Below are positions 20,091 to 29,487 of a stretch of 64,000 nt of DNA, piece after piece. This DNA is from an uncultured Paracoccaceae bacterium (GTDB lineage: Bacteria; Pseudomonadota; Alphaproteobacteria; Rhodobacterales; Rhodobacteraceae), in contig CANMYO010000003.1 in NCBI GenBank assembly GCA_947502145.1, positions 310,001 through 374,000 of the forward strand, given 5' to 3'. Position 1 is the first letter of the stretch. The number at the start of each line of letters is the position of its first letter. The translations under genes were made by a program, and so were the position numbers. A model generated the notes under the pieces. It saw only the letters and a list, made by a program, of their open reading frames with translations, was not told where the DNA came from and made no database searches.

Positions 20091-22573
20091 GGATTGTTCC
20101 TGCCCCAGACGAACCGGGATTTCAAGGCCGCTTCACCCTGTGCGCGCCGCTTTGGCCGCGACGGTGGGACCTCAATTTTATTGAGGCCAGAGGCATCCAT
20201 GAGGCGGCGGGTCTCATCAGCGATCAGCCGTTCGCGACCTTCACCAGCAATCGGAATGCGGCCAACCTCTAGCAACAACGGTGCAGCCAACGGGGTGACC
20301 CTGTCGCGGACGACGTGATCGACGCGGCCATTTGTGCGGTTCAGCATTTCTTCGATCCGACCGAAATCAACGAGGCCGCGCAGCGCCTCTTCGCGGGTGA
20401 TTTGCAGCATCAGGTGGTCCGGGTCGTATTTGCAGAGTGTGTCATAAAGAATGTCAGAGCTGAATGTCGCCTGCCGCCCGGTTTTGCGGCTTTGTGGCAG
20501 ATTGCGTTCGATCAGGCCCGCGATTGTTGCCGAGGCGCGAAAGGTCTTTTTCATCACTGCGTTGCCCTTGAGCCAGGTTTCAAACCCATCACGTAGATCT
20601 TCCGGGGCAAAAAGTGCGGCCGGGTCAGTGACTTGATCAAGCCCCCACACCATCGTCGCATAGTCTGTTGCAAGGAAACCCAGCGGGTTTAAACCAAGCG
20701 ACTCCATCCTTTGAGTAAGCAAAAGTCCCAATGTTTGCATGGCGTTACGACCAGCGAAACCATAAAATACCGTGTGCGCGCGGTCATCGTGCGGAAAGCT
20801 TTCGACTAGGATGCGGTCGGCTTCTGGTAGTTTGGACACCACGCGCTGCAGGTGCAGCCATTCATTGGTGTGGGGCGGCAGATTTGGCCAATCATCCTGC
20901 CGAAACATGCGCAGAATGCGGGCTTGCAACTGTGTCGAGGTTGCAAATTTGGTGCCCATGAAGGTCGCGATTTTGGGTTTCTTTGCCGCATTGCGCGACA
21001 CCTCGACAGTCATTTCGCGCAGTCCTTCGTAGCGCACGATGCGACCACCGATCAGGAACGTGTCACCGGGCGTCAGGGAAGCAGCGAAGCCTTCTTCTAT
21101 CTCACCCAGGGGCTTGAAGCTTCCCCGGAAGCGCACCTTAAGGGTGTCCGTGTCCTGAATCGTGCCGATGTTCATGCGAATATTGCGCGTGGCGCGTGGA
21201 TCGCGAAGGTGCCACAAGCCGTTGGTTTTTTGTAATCTTTTCCATTTGTCATAAGCGCGCAGCGCGTAACCGCCCGTCGCACAGAATTCGAGGCAGTCAT
21301 CAAATTCGGCGCGCGTCAGATTTGCATAGGCGCCCACGGAGGTGACTTCGGCGTAAAGATCATCGGCGGCAAATGGCCCTGCGCAGGCGGTGATCAGAAT
21401 ATGTTGGCACAGCACGTCCCGTGGGCCGGGACCTTTGGGATCGCCGTCAAGATCATGGGCCTTGGCAGCCTGTAAAGCGGCAATACATTCAATGACTTCA
21501 AAGCGATTTGCGGGCACCAACAATGCCTTGGATGGTGCGTTGTAGCGGTGGTTGGCCCGTCCGATCCGCTGGATCAGGCGCTTCACATTCTTTGGGGCAC
21601 CAATCTGCACGACAAGATCAACATCGCCCCAGTCAATCCCAAGGTCCAGTGAGCCTGTGCAGACAATTGCGCGGAGGTCTCCGCGCACCATTGCGGCTTC
21701 GACTTTTTCGCGCTGTTCGCGCGACAAGCTGCCGTGGTGGATGCCAATGGGCAGATCATCGGTATTATTAAGCCACAGATTATGAAAGAAAATTTCGGCC
21801 TGTGCGCGGGTGTTGTGGAATATCAGCGTGGTCTTGTGCTGGCGGACCTGTTCCAACACCGCCGGGATCGCATAGGCTGCGCCGCCACCAGCCCACGGCG
21901 GCTGTTCTTCGGTGACCAGCATGTTGATATCGGGATCGGGGCCCGGATCGGCTTGTAGGATAACGCAGGGATTTGGGTGTTTTGCCAATGACTTAGCAAT
22001 GGCATCCGGGTCTTCGACGGTGGCCGACAGGCCGACGCGGCGCAACCCCGGGGCCAAGGTCTGCAGGCGCCCCAACGCAAGCATCAATTGGTCACCACGT
22101 TTGCTTTCGGTGAGGGCGTGGATTTCGTCGACGATTATCCGCTGCAGGCCGGCGAACATGCGCGGCGCATCTTCATAACTTACTAATAATGCAAGACTTT
22201 CCGGCGTGGTCAGCAGGATATGCGGCGGGTCAGCACGCTGCCGTTTCTTTTGCGTGGCTGAGGTGTCACCGGTGCGATCCTCGATCCGGATGGCAAGGCC
22301 CATCTCGTCAACCGGGGTGCGGAGATTGCGTTTGATATCTGCCGCCAGCGCCTTGAGCGGTGAGACGTAAAGTGTATGGATTCCAGTATGTTGCCCCGCG
22401 GCAAGCTCCACCAGGGTTGGCAGGAAACCCGCGAGTGTCTTGCCGCCGCCAGTGGGTGCGATCAGCAAAAGTGCGGGGTCGGCGGCCCGATCCAGCATGT
22501 CCTGTTGATGCGGATGGATGTCCCAACCTCGGCGAGAAAACCAGTCCTGGAATTGATCGGGCAGGGCAGTCAT
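20087..22573 (-). CDS. Lhr-like DEXH-box helicase (ligase-associated DNA damage response)
   Basis: 828 residues from ATG; a GTG 18 bases upstream is an alternative start. Superfamily 2 helicase of the Lhr type. Seen: Walker A APTGGGKT at 39-46, TLYVSPLKAL (Ia) near 67, TTPESLALL near 122, DEIH at 149-152, GLSATVEDP (motif III) near 178, IFHNTRAQAE (IV) near 255, GSLDLGIDWGDVDLVVQ (V) near 318 and QRIGRANHR (VI) near 344, followed by Lhr winged-helix and C-terminal domains. Coupled to the PdeM-type gene. Upstream is an inverted repeat that may regulate it. Confidence 0.92.
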   Translation of the reverse strand: MTALPDQFQDWFSRRGWDIHPHQQDMLDRAADPALLLIAPTGGGKTLAGFLPTLVELAAGQHTGIHTLYVSPLKALAADIKRNLRTPVDEMGLAIRIEDRTGDTSATQKKRQRADPPHILLTTPESLALLVSYEDAPRMFAGLQRIIVDEIHALTESKRGDQLMLALGRLQTLAPGLRRVGLSATVEDPDAIAKSLAKHPNPCVILQADPGPDPDINMLVTEEQPPWAGGGAAYAIPAVLEQVRQHKTTLIFHNTRAQAEIFFHNLWLNNTDDLPIGIHHGSLSREQREKVEAAMVRGDLRAIVCTGSLDLGIDWGDVDLVVQIGAPKNVKRLIQRIGRANHRYNAPSKALLVPANRFEVIECIAALQAAKAHDLDGDPKGPGPRDVLCQHILITACAGPFAADDLYAEVTSVGAYANLTRAEFDDCLEFCATGGYALRAYDKWKRLQKTNGLWHLRDPRATRNIRMNIGTIQDTDTLKVRFRGSFKPLGEIEEGFAASLTPGDTFLIGGRIVRYEGLREMTVEVSRNAAKKPKIATFMGTKFATSTQLQARILRMFRQDDWPNLPPHTNEWLHLQRVVSKLPEADRILVESFPHDDRAHTVFYGFAGRNAMQTLGLLLTQRMESLGLNPLGFLATDYATMVWGLDQVTDPAALFAPEDLRDGFETWLKGNAVMKKTFRASATIAGLIERNLPQSRKTGRQATFSSDILYDTLCKYDPDHLMLQITREEALRGLVDFGRIEEMLNRTNGRVDHVVRDRVTPLAAPLLLEVGRIPIAGEGRERLIADETRRLMDASGLNKIEVPPSRPKRRAQGEAALKSRFVWGRNNP

Positions 22574-22581
22574 AACCCCAA

Positions 22582-22608
22582 CTTGACCCACCGTACTGTG
22601 GGGTCAAG
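22582..22608. repeat. Imperfect inverted repeat before the helicase gene
   Basis: CTTGACCCAC, 6-base spacer, then GTGGGGTCAAG; the right arm has one extra G. It lies 9-35 bases upstream of the chosen ATG of the minus-strand helicase gene and includes the alternative GTG. It could be an operator or a leader hairpin affecting translation. Confidence 0.5.
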
Positions 22609-22629
22609 GGGCAGTTTCTGGCAGATGCA

Positions 22630-22662
22630 CAACCCATGCACATCCTGCCAACAACCCATGCA
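22630..22662. repeat. Two direct copies of CAACCCATGCA, 22 bases apart
   Basis: Identical 11-base units at 22630-22640 and 22652-22662. The spacing is about two helical turns, upstream of the helicase gene on the minus strand. Possible protein-binding site; chance is not excluded. Confidence 0.35.
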
Positions 22663-22687
22663 GACGCAAATGTTAAGAATGTTAACC

Positions 22688-22707
22688 GGGCCGCGCGTTG
22701 CGGCCCG
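22688..22707 (-). terminator. Weak hairpin after the AAA+ ATPase gene
   Basis: GGGCCGC, 5-6 base loop, GCGGCCC, lying just beyond the stop of the minus-strand AAA+ ATPase gene. On that strand it is followed by GGTTAACATTC with no real T-run, so it may stabilise the message end rather than terminate alone. Confidence 0.4.
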
Positions 22708-22714
22708 CAATGGC

Positions 22715-24025
22715 CTAGTGCACGATGCCTTCTTCTTTTACGAACATGTTATTCCAGGCGCGGTCAATCAGCTCTGGCGACATGTGATAGGGCTTCCCCT
22801 CAAATTCGCAAATCGCGATCATCTGGTCGATCAGGAAGATCGGCTGGTAATTCGCATAGACGTTGTCGATTTCCGGATAGCGGTTGTTCAACAGATGTAC
22901 CAAGGTCGCTTCGTCCAATGGCATTTTGCGCTTGCGCGCGACCATGGCAAAGATCTTGAGGAAGTCAGACTGCACCGGTCCGTCAATCTTGATCTTGTAG
23001 AAGATACGGCGCAGGGCCGCTTGGTCAAAAATGGCGTTGGGGTGGAAGTTGGTCGAGAAGATGACCAGCGTGTCAAACGGCACTTCGAATTTTTCGCCCG
23101 ATTGCAGCGCGAGAATATCCTTGTTCTCCTCAAGCGGAACAATCCAGCGGTTCACAAGGCTTTGCGGAGGTTCGGCCTGACGACCAAGGTCATCCACGAT
23201 AAAGATGCCGCCGGTGGACTTCATCTGGAGCGGTGCCTGATAGGTGCGCGCAACCGGGTTGTAGACCAGATCAAGCATTTCCAGCGAAAGTTCACCACCT
23301 GTAATCACGGTGGGGCGCTCACAGCGAACATAGCGGGTGTCAAAACGCCCGGTTGTCCGACGCAACGAATTGGGGTTTTCGACTTCTTCCTCGGCGGCGG
23401 AGTGCACGATCGGGTCATAGACGGTGATCACCTGGCCGGAGTATTCAACCGCGCGCGGAACGTAGATCTTGTCGCCAAGCGCATCACGGATCCCGTTCGA
23501 GATTGAGGATTTCCCGTTGCCCGGTGGGCCATACATCAGAATAGAGCGGCCCGCGCCGACCGCCGGGCCAAGATTGTCCAGTAGATCGTCTGGCAGGATC
23601 AGGTGGCCCATCGCGGACAGAAGCTGATCTTTGGTAATGTGGATATTGCGGATTGACTGGCGCTTGATCTGTTCATGGTAGATCGCGAGCGGCACGGGCA
23701 TGGCACCATAATATTCAGACTGACGCAGTGCATCCTGCGCCCTGTTCTTGCCTGCATCGGTCAGCTGATAGCCCATTTCATTGCTGTTATTGGCATTCAA
23801 TGTCCCCGTCGCTTCCAACAGCAATTGCCCGCGGGCAAGGTCGACCAGTTCCTGTGTCACCACCACGGGCAGGCAGATGGCCTTGGCCAGGTCCGACACC
23901 ATGTCCAGGTTCATCCGGAACATCGTCTTGATCAGAATGTCCCGCATCATCGCCTGCGGCAATTGCATGCCGATCAGACCCTTGGGGGCGGGGGGCGCCA
24001 TGACGCCAGTGGGTTCCATATTCAT
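22715..24025 (-). CDS. AAA+ ATPase at the edge of the Tad pilus locus
   Basis: 436 residues. Seen: a 130-residue N-terminal region with winged-helix-like blocks (GQLLLEATG, MGYQLTDAGKNRAQDALRQS), Walker A YGPPGNGKSS at 165-174, Walker B GIFIVDDLGR at 273-282, a sensor-like VIFSTNFHP near 330 and an arginine-rich ALRRIFYKI block. It belongs to the MoxR/RuvB-like part of the AAA+ class, but I do not know the exact family role. It has the same orientation as the Tad genes, 113 bases after the prepilin peptidase gene. A role in pilus assembly is inference from position. Confidence 0.75.
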   Translation of the reverse strand: MNMEPTGVMAPPAPKGLIGMQLPQAMMRDILIKTMFRMNLDMVSDLAKAICLPVVVTQELVDLARGQLLLEATGTLNANNSNEMGYQLTDAGKNRAQDALRQSEYYGAMPVPLAIYHEQIKRQSIRNIHITKDQLLSAMGHLILPDDLLDNLGPAVGAGRSILMYGPPGNGKSSISNGIRDALGDKIYVPRAVEYSGQVITVYDPIVHSAAEEEVENPNSLRRTTGRFDTRYVRCERPTVITGGELSLEMLDLVYNPVARTYQAPLQMKSTGGIFIVDDLGRQAEPPQSLVNRWIVPLEENKDILALQSGEKFEVPFDTLVIFSTNFHPNAIFDQAALRRIFYKIKIDGPVQSDFLKIFAMVARKRKMPLDEATLVHLLNNRYPEIDNVYANYQPIFLIDQMIAICEFEGKPYHMSPELIDRAWNNMFVKEEGIVH

Positions 24026-24138
24026 ATTACTGCCCGTCGCTGTTCAATAGGATCAGGGCCGCAAAACCCCTTCAATCCGGTGAACAATCCCCAATCTTTG
24101 TGGCGAAATCATGGATAAACCCCACCATTCGCAGGGCA

Positions 24139-24630
24139 TCAACGGGCCAGGAATACCAACAAAAGGTAGAAAATCAGGGTGCAGGCCAGCGGAAATCCCA
24201 TGGGAAACCGTTTGCCTTGTTCCCAGCTTTCCCAATGGGGGACAAGGTTTCGGATCGGGGTATGCCGCGCGATCCTGTGGGTGGCGTAGCCGGCCAGAAA
24301 GCAGGCGGCGAGCAGGACCAGCACCAGACGCAGGTCGGACAGCGCGACAAATGGCCCGGCCGAGGCGATGAACTTGCTGTCCCCGGCCCCCATTTGTCCA
24401 GCCGCGTTCAGGGTAATCCCGATCAGCAACATTACGGCAAAGTGGCTGTAACCCCACAGATAATCGGAAAACGGCAGGACAAAGAACCCAAGGATCGCGT
24501 AGGCGAGCAAAAGGCCATCTGTCGCAAGGTTCGGAATTTTCATCCGCGACAGATCGCTGTAGGCGACAAAAAGACCAATTGGAACAACCGCCAGCAAATA
24601 GATGCCAGCGGCCTGTGCAGTCAGTCCCAT
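24139..24630 (-). CDS. cpaA: Prepilin peptidase (CpaA/TadV, A24 family)
   Basis: 163 residues, an inner-membrane aspartic peptidase with about five to six membrane helices. It removes the leader from Flp pilins and related pseudopilins. Seen: the two catalytic aspartates in YSDLSRMKIPN near residue 25 and GAGDSKF near 104, the spacing expected for TadV/CpaA. Located 3 bases after the TPR lipoprotein gene stop, so in one operon with the Tad genes. Confidence 0.9.
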   Translation of the reverse strand: MGLTAQAAGIYLLAVVPIGLFVAYSDLSRMKIPNLATDGLLLAYAILGFFVLPFSDYLWGYSHFAVMLLIGITLNAAGQMGAGDSKFIASAGPFVALSDLRLVLVLLAACFLAGYATHRIARHTPIRNLVPHWESWEQGKRFPMGFPLACTLIFYLLLVFLAR

Positions 24631-24633
24631 AGT

Positions 24634-25491
24634 CTAGTTCGTGACGTTGTCTTCGAGGGCACGCAGGCTGCGTGAAGCTTCCTCAAAATGCTGCGGGTGG
24701 GTTTCGATGGCCTCGCGCAGCAGACCCTTGCCCATGCTGATATCGTTCTGCTTGATCGCGGTCAGCGCCATGGTGTGCAACAGCTGCGCACGCTCAATCT
24801 GCGTCATTGGCACAACGGGCAGGTCATATTTGCGCTGTGCACCCCGCGCGAGGATCAGGTTGTTCTTGGCGGTGAACATCCCGCCATCAAGGCGCAGGGC
24901 ATCGGTGAACAATCGCTCAGCCCCGGAATAGTCACCACGGGTGAGTTTGGAATAGCCCCAGTTATTCAGCACACCGGCAGGCGTGGTGGTCAGCCCGGCG
25001 GCAATTTCGTAAAAGCTGTCGGCCTTGTCCCATTGTTCCTTGCCATCGGCGACCATCGCCTCAAGCCGGTAGCGCTTGAAGGTCTCGTGGGTCGGCGGAA
25101 TGGTGTTGAGCGTCGTTGCGGCATCGTCCCACCGATTGGCGCGGATCATCGCATCGGCCAGTTCAACTTTGTCATCATTGTTGGCGGTGGGCAGTGTCAG
25201 GACGTTTTCCCATGCGAGGATAGCATCGCTGGCCCGACCGGCGCGCACAAGGCTTTTGGCAAATCCGCGATGCAGGTCAATGCGTTCGGGTTCCTTGGCA
25301 ATGCCGTTCTGGAAATAGCTGACCGCAGCATTCGGATCCGCGACGGTCAACATCACATCGTCCAGATTGTTCTGTTGCACGGCGTCCATGTCCTGCAGGG
25401 CCCGTTCGACCTGTGCTTCGCCTGACTTCTGACAGGCCGACAGCCCGATCAGGGCCGCCATTACGGATGAGATCACGATTGGATGGCGCAT
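24634..25491 (-). CDS. TPR lipoprotein of the Tad locus (TadD-like)
   Basis: 285 residues. Signal peptide with lipobox GLSAC and lipid-modified Cys20, then tetratricopeptide-like helices through most of the length (for example FAKSLVRAGRASDAILAWEN, WGYSKLTRGDYSGAERLFTDALRL). TadD-type lipoproteins are outer-membrane pilotins or assembly factors for the secretin. This is the second TPR lipoprotein of the locus, 30 bases after the first, and probably has a related but distinct role. Confidence 0.8.
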   Translation of the reverse strand: MRHPIVISSVMAALIGLSACQKSGEAQVERALQDMDAVQQNNLDDVMLTVADPNAAVSYFQNGIAKEPERIDLHRGFAKSLVRAGRASDAILAWENVLTLPTANNDDKVELADAMIRANRWDDAATTLNTIPPTHETFKRYRLEAMVADGKEQWDKADSFYEIAAGLTTTPAGVLNNWGYSKLTRGDYSGAERLFTDALRLDGGMFTAKNNLILARGAQRKYDLPVVPMTQIERAQLLHTMALTAIKQNDISMGKGLLREAIETHPQHFEEASRSLRALEDNVTN

Positions 25492-25521
25492 GTTTCTGCG
25501 TCCTTCTTGCTGCTCTTGCCT

Positions 25522-26085
25522 CTAGAGTGCAGTGAGGATCACAAAGTCGCCCTGGCCCCGCCGCACCAATTTGAAGTCTTGGTTTTGTTGACTTGGATCG
25601 TAGTCGGGGTCTTCCAAATTAGCGAGTGCTAGTCTCAGGTTCTCGCGAATTTGGTCGGAATTGCCGTTATCCGTTGCAAACGCGCGACGAAAAACCTCTG
25701 CCGCTTCGCCATATTCGCCTTTTTCCAGCAGGATGACGCCCAGATTGTTCCATGCGGCAGGAAATTCTGGCGCCTGATCCGTGGCGCGGCGCAGCAGCCG
25801 TTCGGCCTGGCCCAATCGCCCGAGTTTGAGATTGGCAGACCCCAGGGCAGAGAGGGTGTCAACATTCAACCCATCCTTGGCGGCGGCCCGGGTATAGGCG
25901 CGCAGGGCCAGTTCATATTCACCGGCGGCCATCAGGCGGTGCCCGACAATCAGCCCGTCCAGATCGCTTTCGCCGGCCACGCCCGGGGCGCCCTTGGGAT
26001 CGTTAGACGCGTCAAAGCCGCCCGGAGCGCAGGCGGCTGAGACAAGGATCAGGGCCAAGGCGAATATTGCCCGGCTTATGCGCAT
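25522..26085 (-). CDS. tadD: TPR lipoprotein TadD
   Basis: 187 residues. Signal peptide with lipobox VSAAC (Cys19) followed by APGG, then TPR repeats (GEYELALRAYTRAAAKDG, NLGVILLEKGEYGEAAEVF). Length and position right after tadC fit TadD, the lipoprotein needed for Flp pilus secretin assembly. tadC ends 6 bases before its start. Confidence 0.83.
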   Translation of the reverse strand: MRISRAIFALALILVSAACAPGGFDASNDPKGAPGVAGESDLDGLIVGHRLMAAGEYELALRAYTRAAAKDGLNVDTLSALGSANLKLGRLGQAERLLRRATDQAPEFPAAWNNLGVILLEKGEYGEAAEVFRRAFATDNGNSDQIRENLRLALANLEDPDYDPSQQNQDFKLVRRGQGDFVILTAL

Positions 26086-26091
26086 ATGGAC

Positions 26092-27063
26092 CTATCCGCC
26101 CAGGTTCTGGGCAATGTTGTAAATCGAAGGTCCGATCAAAATGAGCAGAAGTGGCGGCACAGTCAACATCATCGTCGCCAATGTCATCTTTGTGGGCAGC
26201 TTGTTTGCCGCTTCCTCAGCCCGCATCACACGTTTGTCGCGCATTTCTGAGGCATAGACCCGCAGCGCATCGGCGATTGATGTCCCAAATTGCTGCGACT
26301 GGATCAGCACTGTCACAAAGGACGAGATATCCTGAACGCCTGCCCGTTCAGACAAATCCCGCAACACGCTGGCCTTGTCCTTACCGGCCTTCATCTCATG
26401 TGCGACGATCTCAAACTCTTCGGCGAGTTCAGGAAAGCCCGACTTCAGTTCACGGCTGACCCGGATGATGGACTGGTCCAGCGATTGACCCGCTTCGACA
26501 CAGACCAACATCAGGTCAAGCGCATCGGGGAAACCATTGGTAATGTTTTCCTGTCGCGTCGCCTGCCGGCGTGTCACCCAGTATTTGGGAGTCATGTATC
26601 CGACGACGCCCGGTCCAAGCACCATGAGAAGCATGTTCTGGGTGGTAACGTCACCTTCGCTCATTTTCAGGAGCAGGTAGCCGCCACCGAGGATCAACCC
26701 GATAATTCCCAGCGCAAACTGGAAGAAATGGTAAAAACGCACGGCATTGCGGCTTTTGTACCCGGCTTGCATCAGCTTGAGCTTGACGGCTGAATATTCC
26801 TCAGCGTTCTGCGGTTCGAGGAACGTTGAGTATTTCTCAAGCTTGTCTTTTGACGATGGCGTGCGCAGCTTTTCGGTCTTACTGGTCTGCATCGCCTGAC
26901 GGTTGGCTGTCTTGAGCTTGTCCAGCGGGTCGGCTTCGCGGCGCAGCATCACTGGCAAGGTGATCAAGATCATCAGGATGCCAAGCAGACCGACCAGCAG
27001 GATCGGGCCGGATGGCCCCAGGTGCTCTGTCACCAAATTACTGAGTTGATTGAACAATTCCAT
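26092..27063 (-). CDS. tadC: Tad pilus inner-membrane platform protein TadC
   Basis: 323 residues. An inner-membrane protein of the type II secretion F / GspF family with hydrophobic segments near residues 18-38, 112-160 and 295-320, and the cytoplasmic T2SSF domain (ALDLMLVCVEAGQSLDQSIIRV; SSFVTVLIQSQQFGTSIADALRVY). Together with TadB it forms the platform driven by TadA. Starts 10 bases after tadB. Confidence 0.92.
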   Translation of the reverse strand: MELFNQLSNLVTEHLGPSGPILLVGLLGILMILITLPVMLRREADPLDKLKTANRQAMQTSKTEKLRTPSSKDKLEKYSTFLEPQNAEEYSAVKLKLMQAGYKSRNAVRFYHFFQFALGIIGLILGGGYLLLKMSEGDVTTQNMLLMVLGPGVVGYMTPKYWVTRRQATRQENITNGFPDALDLMLVCVEAGQSLDQSIIRVSRELKSGFPELAEEFEIVAHEMKAGKDKASVLRDLSERAGVQDISSFVTVLIQSQQFGTSIADALRVYASEMRDKRVMRAEEAANKLPTKMTLATMMLTVPPLLLILIGPSIYNIAQNLGG

Positions 27064-27073
27064 AACCGGTCAC

Positions 27074-28039
27074 CTAAACTTTGATGTTCACAAGAGCGCG
27101 CATGACGATAAGGTTCGCCACTAGAAACCCGGCCACAACCAGACAAGCGGGGATAAACACGGGGGTTTCCATCACCTCATCAAAGTAATTTGGCTGAATG
27201 ACGTTGATGCCGATAAGCGCCAGAATCGGGAAACCGGAGAGCAGTTTGCCGGACCACTTCGCCTCTGCCGTGATCGCCTTGACGCGGCGGAACAGGCGGA
27301 AGCGGGCGCGGATCACCTTTGCAAGACCGTCAAGGATTTCGGCCAGGTTACCACCAGAGGTTTGCTGGATTGTCACCGCAACGGCCAGAAAGCGCATATC
27401 CTGCATGTCCAGCCGTTCGGCCATCGCCTTGAGACATTCCCCCATGTCACGGCCATAAGCCGCCTCATCAGAGATCACGCCCATTTCGGTGCCAAGCGGA
27501 TCAGCGACCTCTTTGGCGACAATGGAAATGGCGGACGAAAACGGGTGTCCGACGCGCAGCGAGCGCACCATCAGTTCAACCGCCTCTGGCAATTGTTCTT
27601 CGATCATCGACATCCGCTTGTTGGCCTTGGCACTGATCCATACAAAAACACCGCCAACACCCATGGCCACCGCAAGGAAGGCCCGCACCGCGAGGCTGAC
27701 CTCGGTTGCGACGGTCAGGCCAAGGAAAGCCACGACCGAAACAACACCCATCACGACAAGGATCTGGGGCGGGGAAAACGCGATATTGGCCTTTTGGGCC
27801 TTATTGGCAAGAATCGAATAAAGCGGAATGCTTTGCGATTTCATGTGCTGGGTCATTTCCTTGCGGAGTTGCTCCAGCACCTGTTCGCGTCCGCCACCTT
27901 TTTCCAACAGCTCCAACCGGCGATTGACCTTGCCATTCATGGAAATGGACTTGCCAAAAATCACCAGGTAAGCGCCCTGCACGAGCGCAAGAACGGCCAG
28001 GAAAATAACGATGTAAATGAGCGGTTCGGCAGAAATCAT
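27074..28039 (-). CDS. tadB: Tad pilus inner-membrane platform protein TadB
   Basis: 321 residues. T2SSF-family platform protein, paralogous to TadC. Seen: N-terminal membrane helix (about 7-27), two adjacent helices near 92-135, the T2SSF domain (EAVELMVRSLRVGHPFSSAI; AVAVTIQQTSGGNLAEILDGL) and a C-terminal pair of helices. It lies 5 bases after tadA. Confidence 0.92.
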   Translation of the reverse strand: MISAEPLIYIVIFLAVLALVQGAYLVIFGKSISMNGKVNRRLELLEKGGGREQVLEQLRKEMTQHMKSQSIPLYSILANKAQKANIAFSPPQILVVMGVVSVVAFLGLTVATEVSLAVRAFLAVAMGVGGVFVWISAKANKRMSMIEEQLPEAVELMVRSLRVGHPFSSAISIVAKEVADPLGTEMGVISDEAAYGRDMGECLKAMAERLDMQDMRFLAVAVTIQQTSGGNLAEILDGLAKVIRARFRLFRRVKAITAEAKWSGKLLSGFPILALIGINVIQPNYFDEVMETPVFIPACLVVAGFLVANLIVMRALVNIKV

Positions 28040-28044
28040 GTCGT

Positions 28045-29475
<1,431 letters not shown>

Positions 29476-29487
29476 CTGTCAGTTCCC

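Noticed and set aside
22376-23506. 376-codon open frame antisense to the AAA+ ATPase and helicase start
   Set aside because: High-GC codon shadow; it spans two real genes and an intergenic region and shows no domain.
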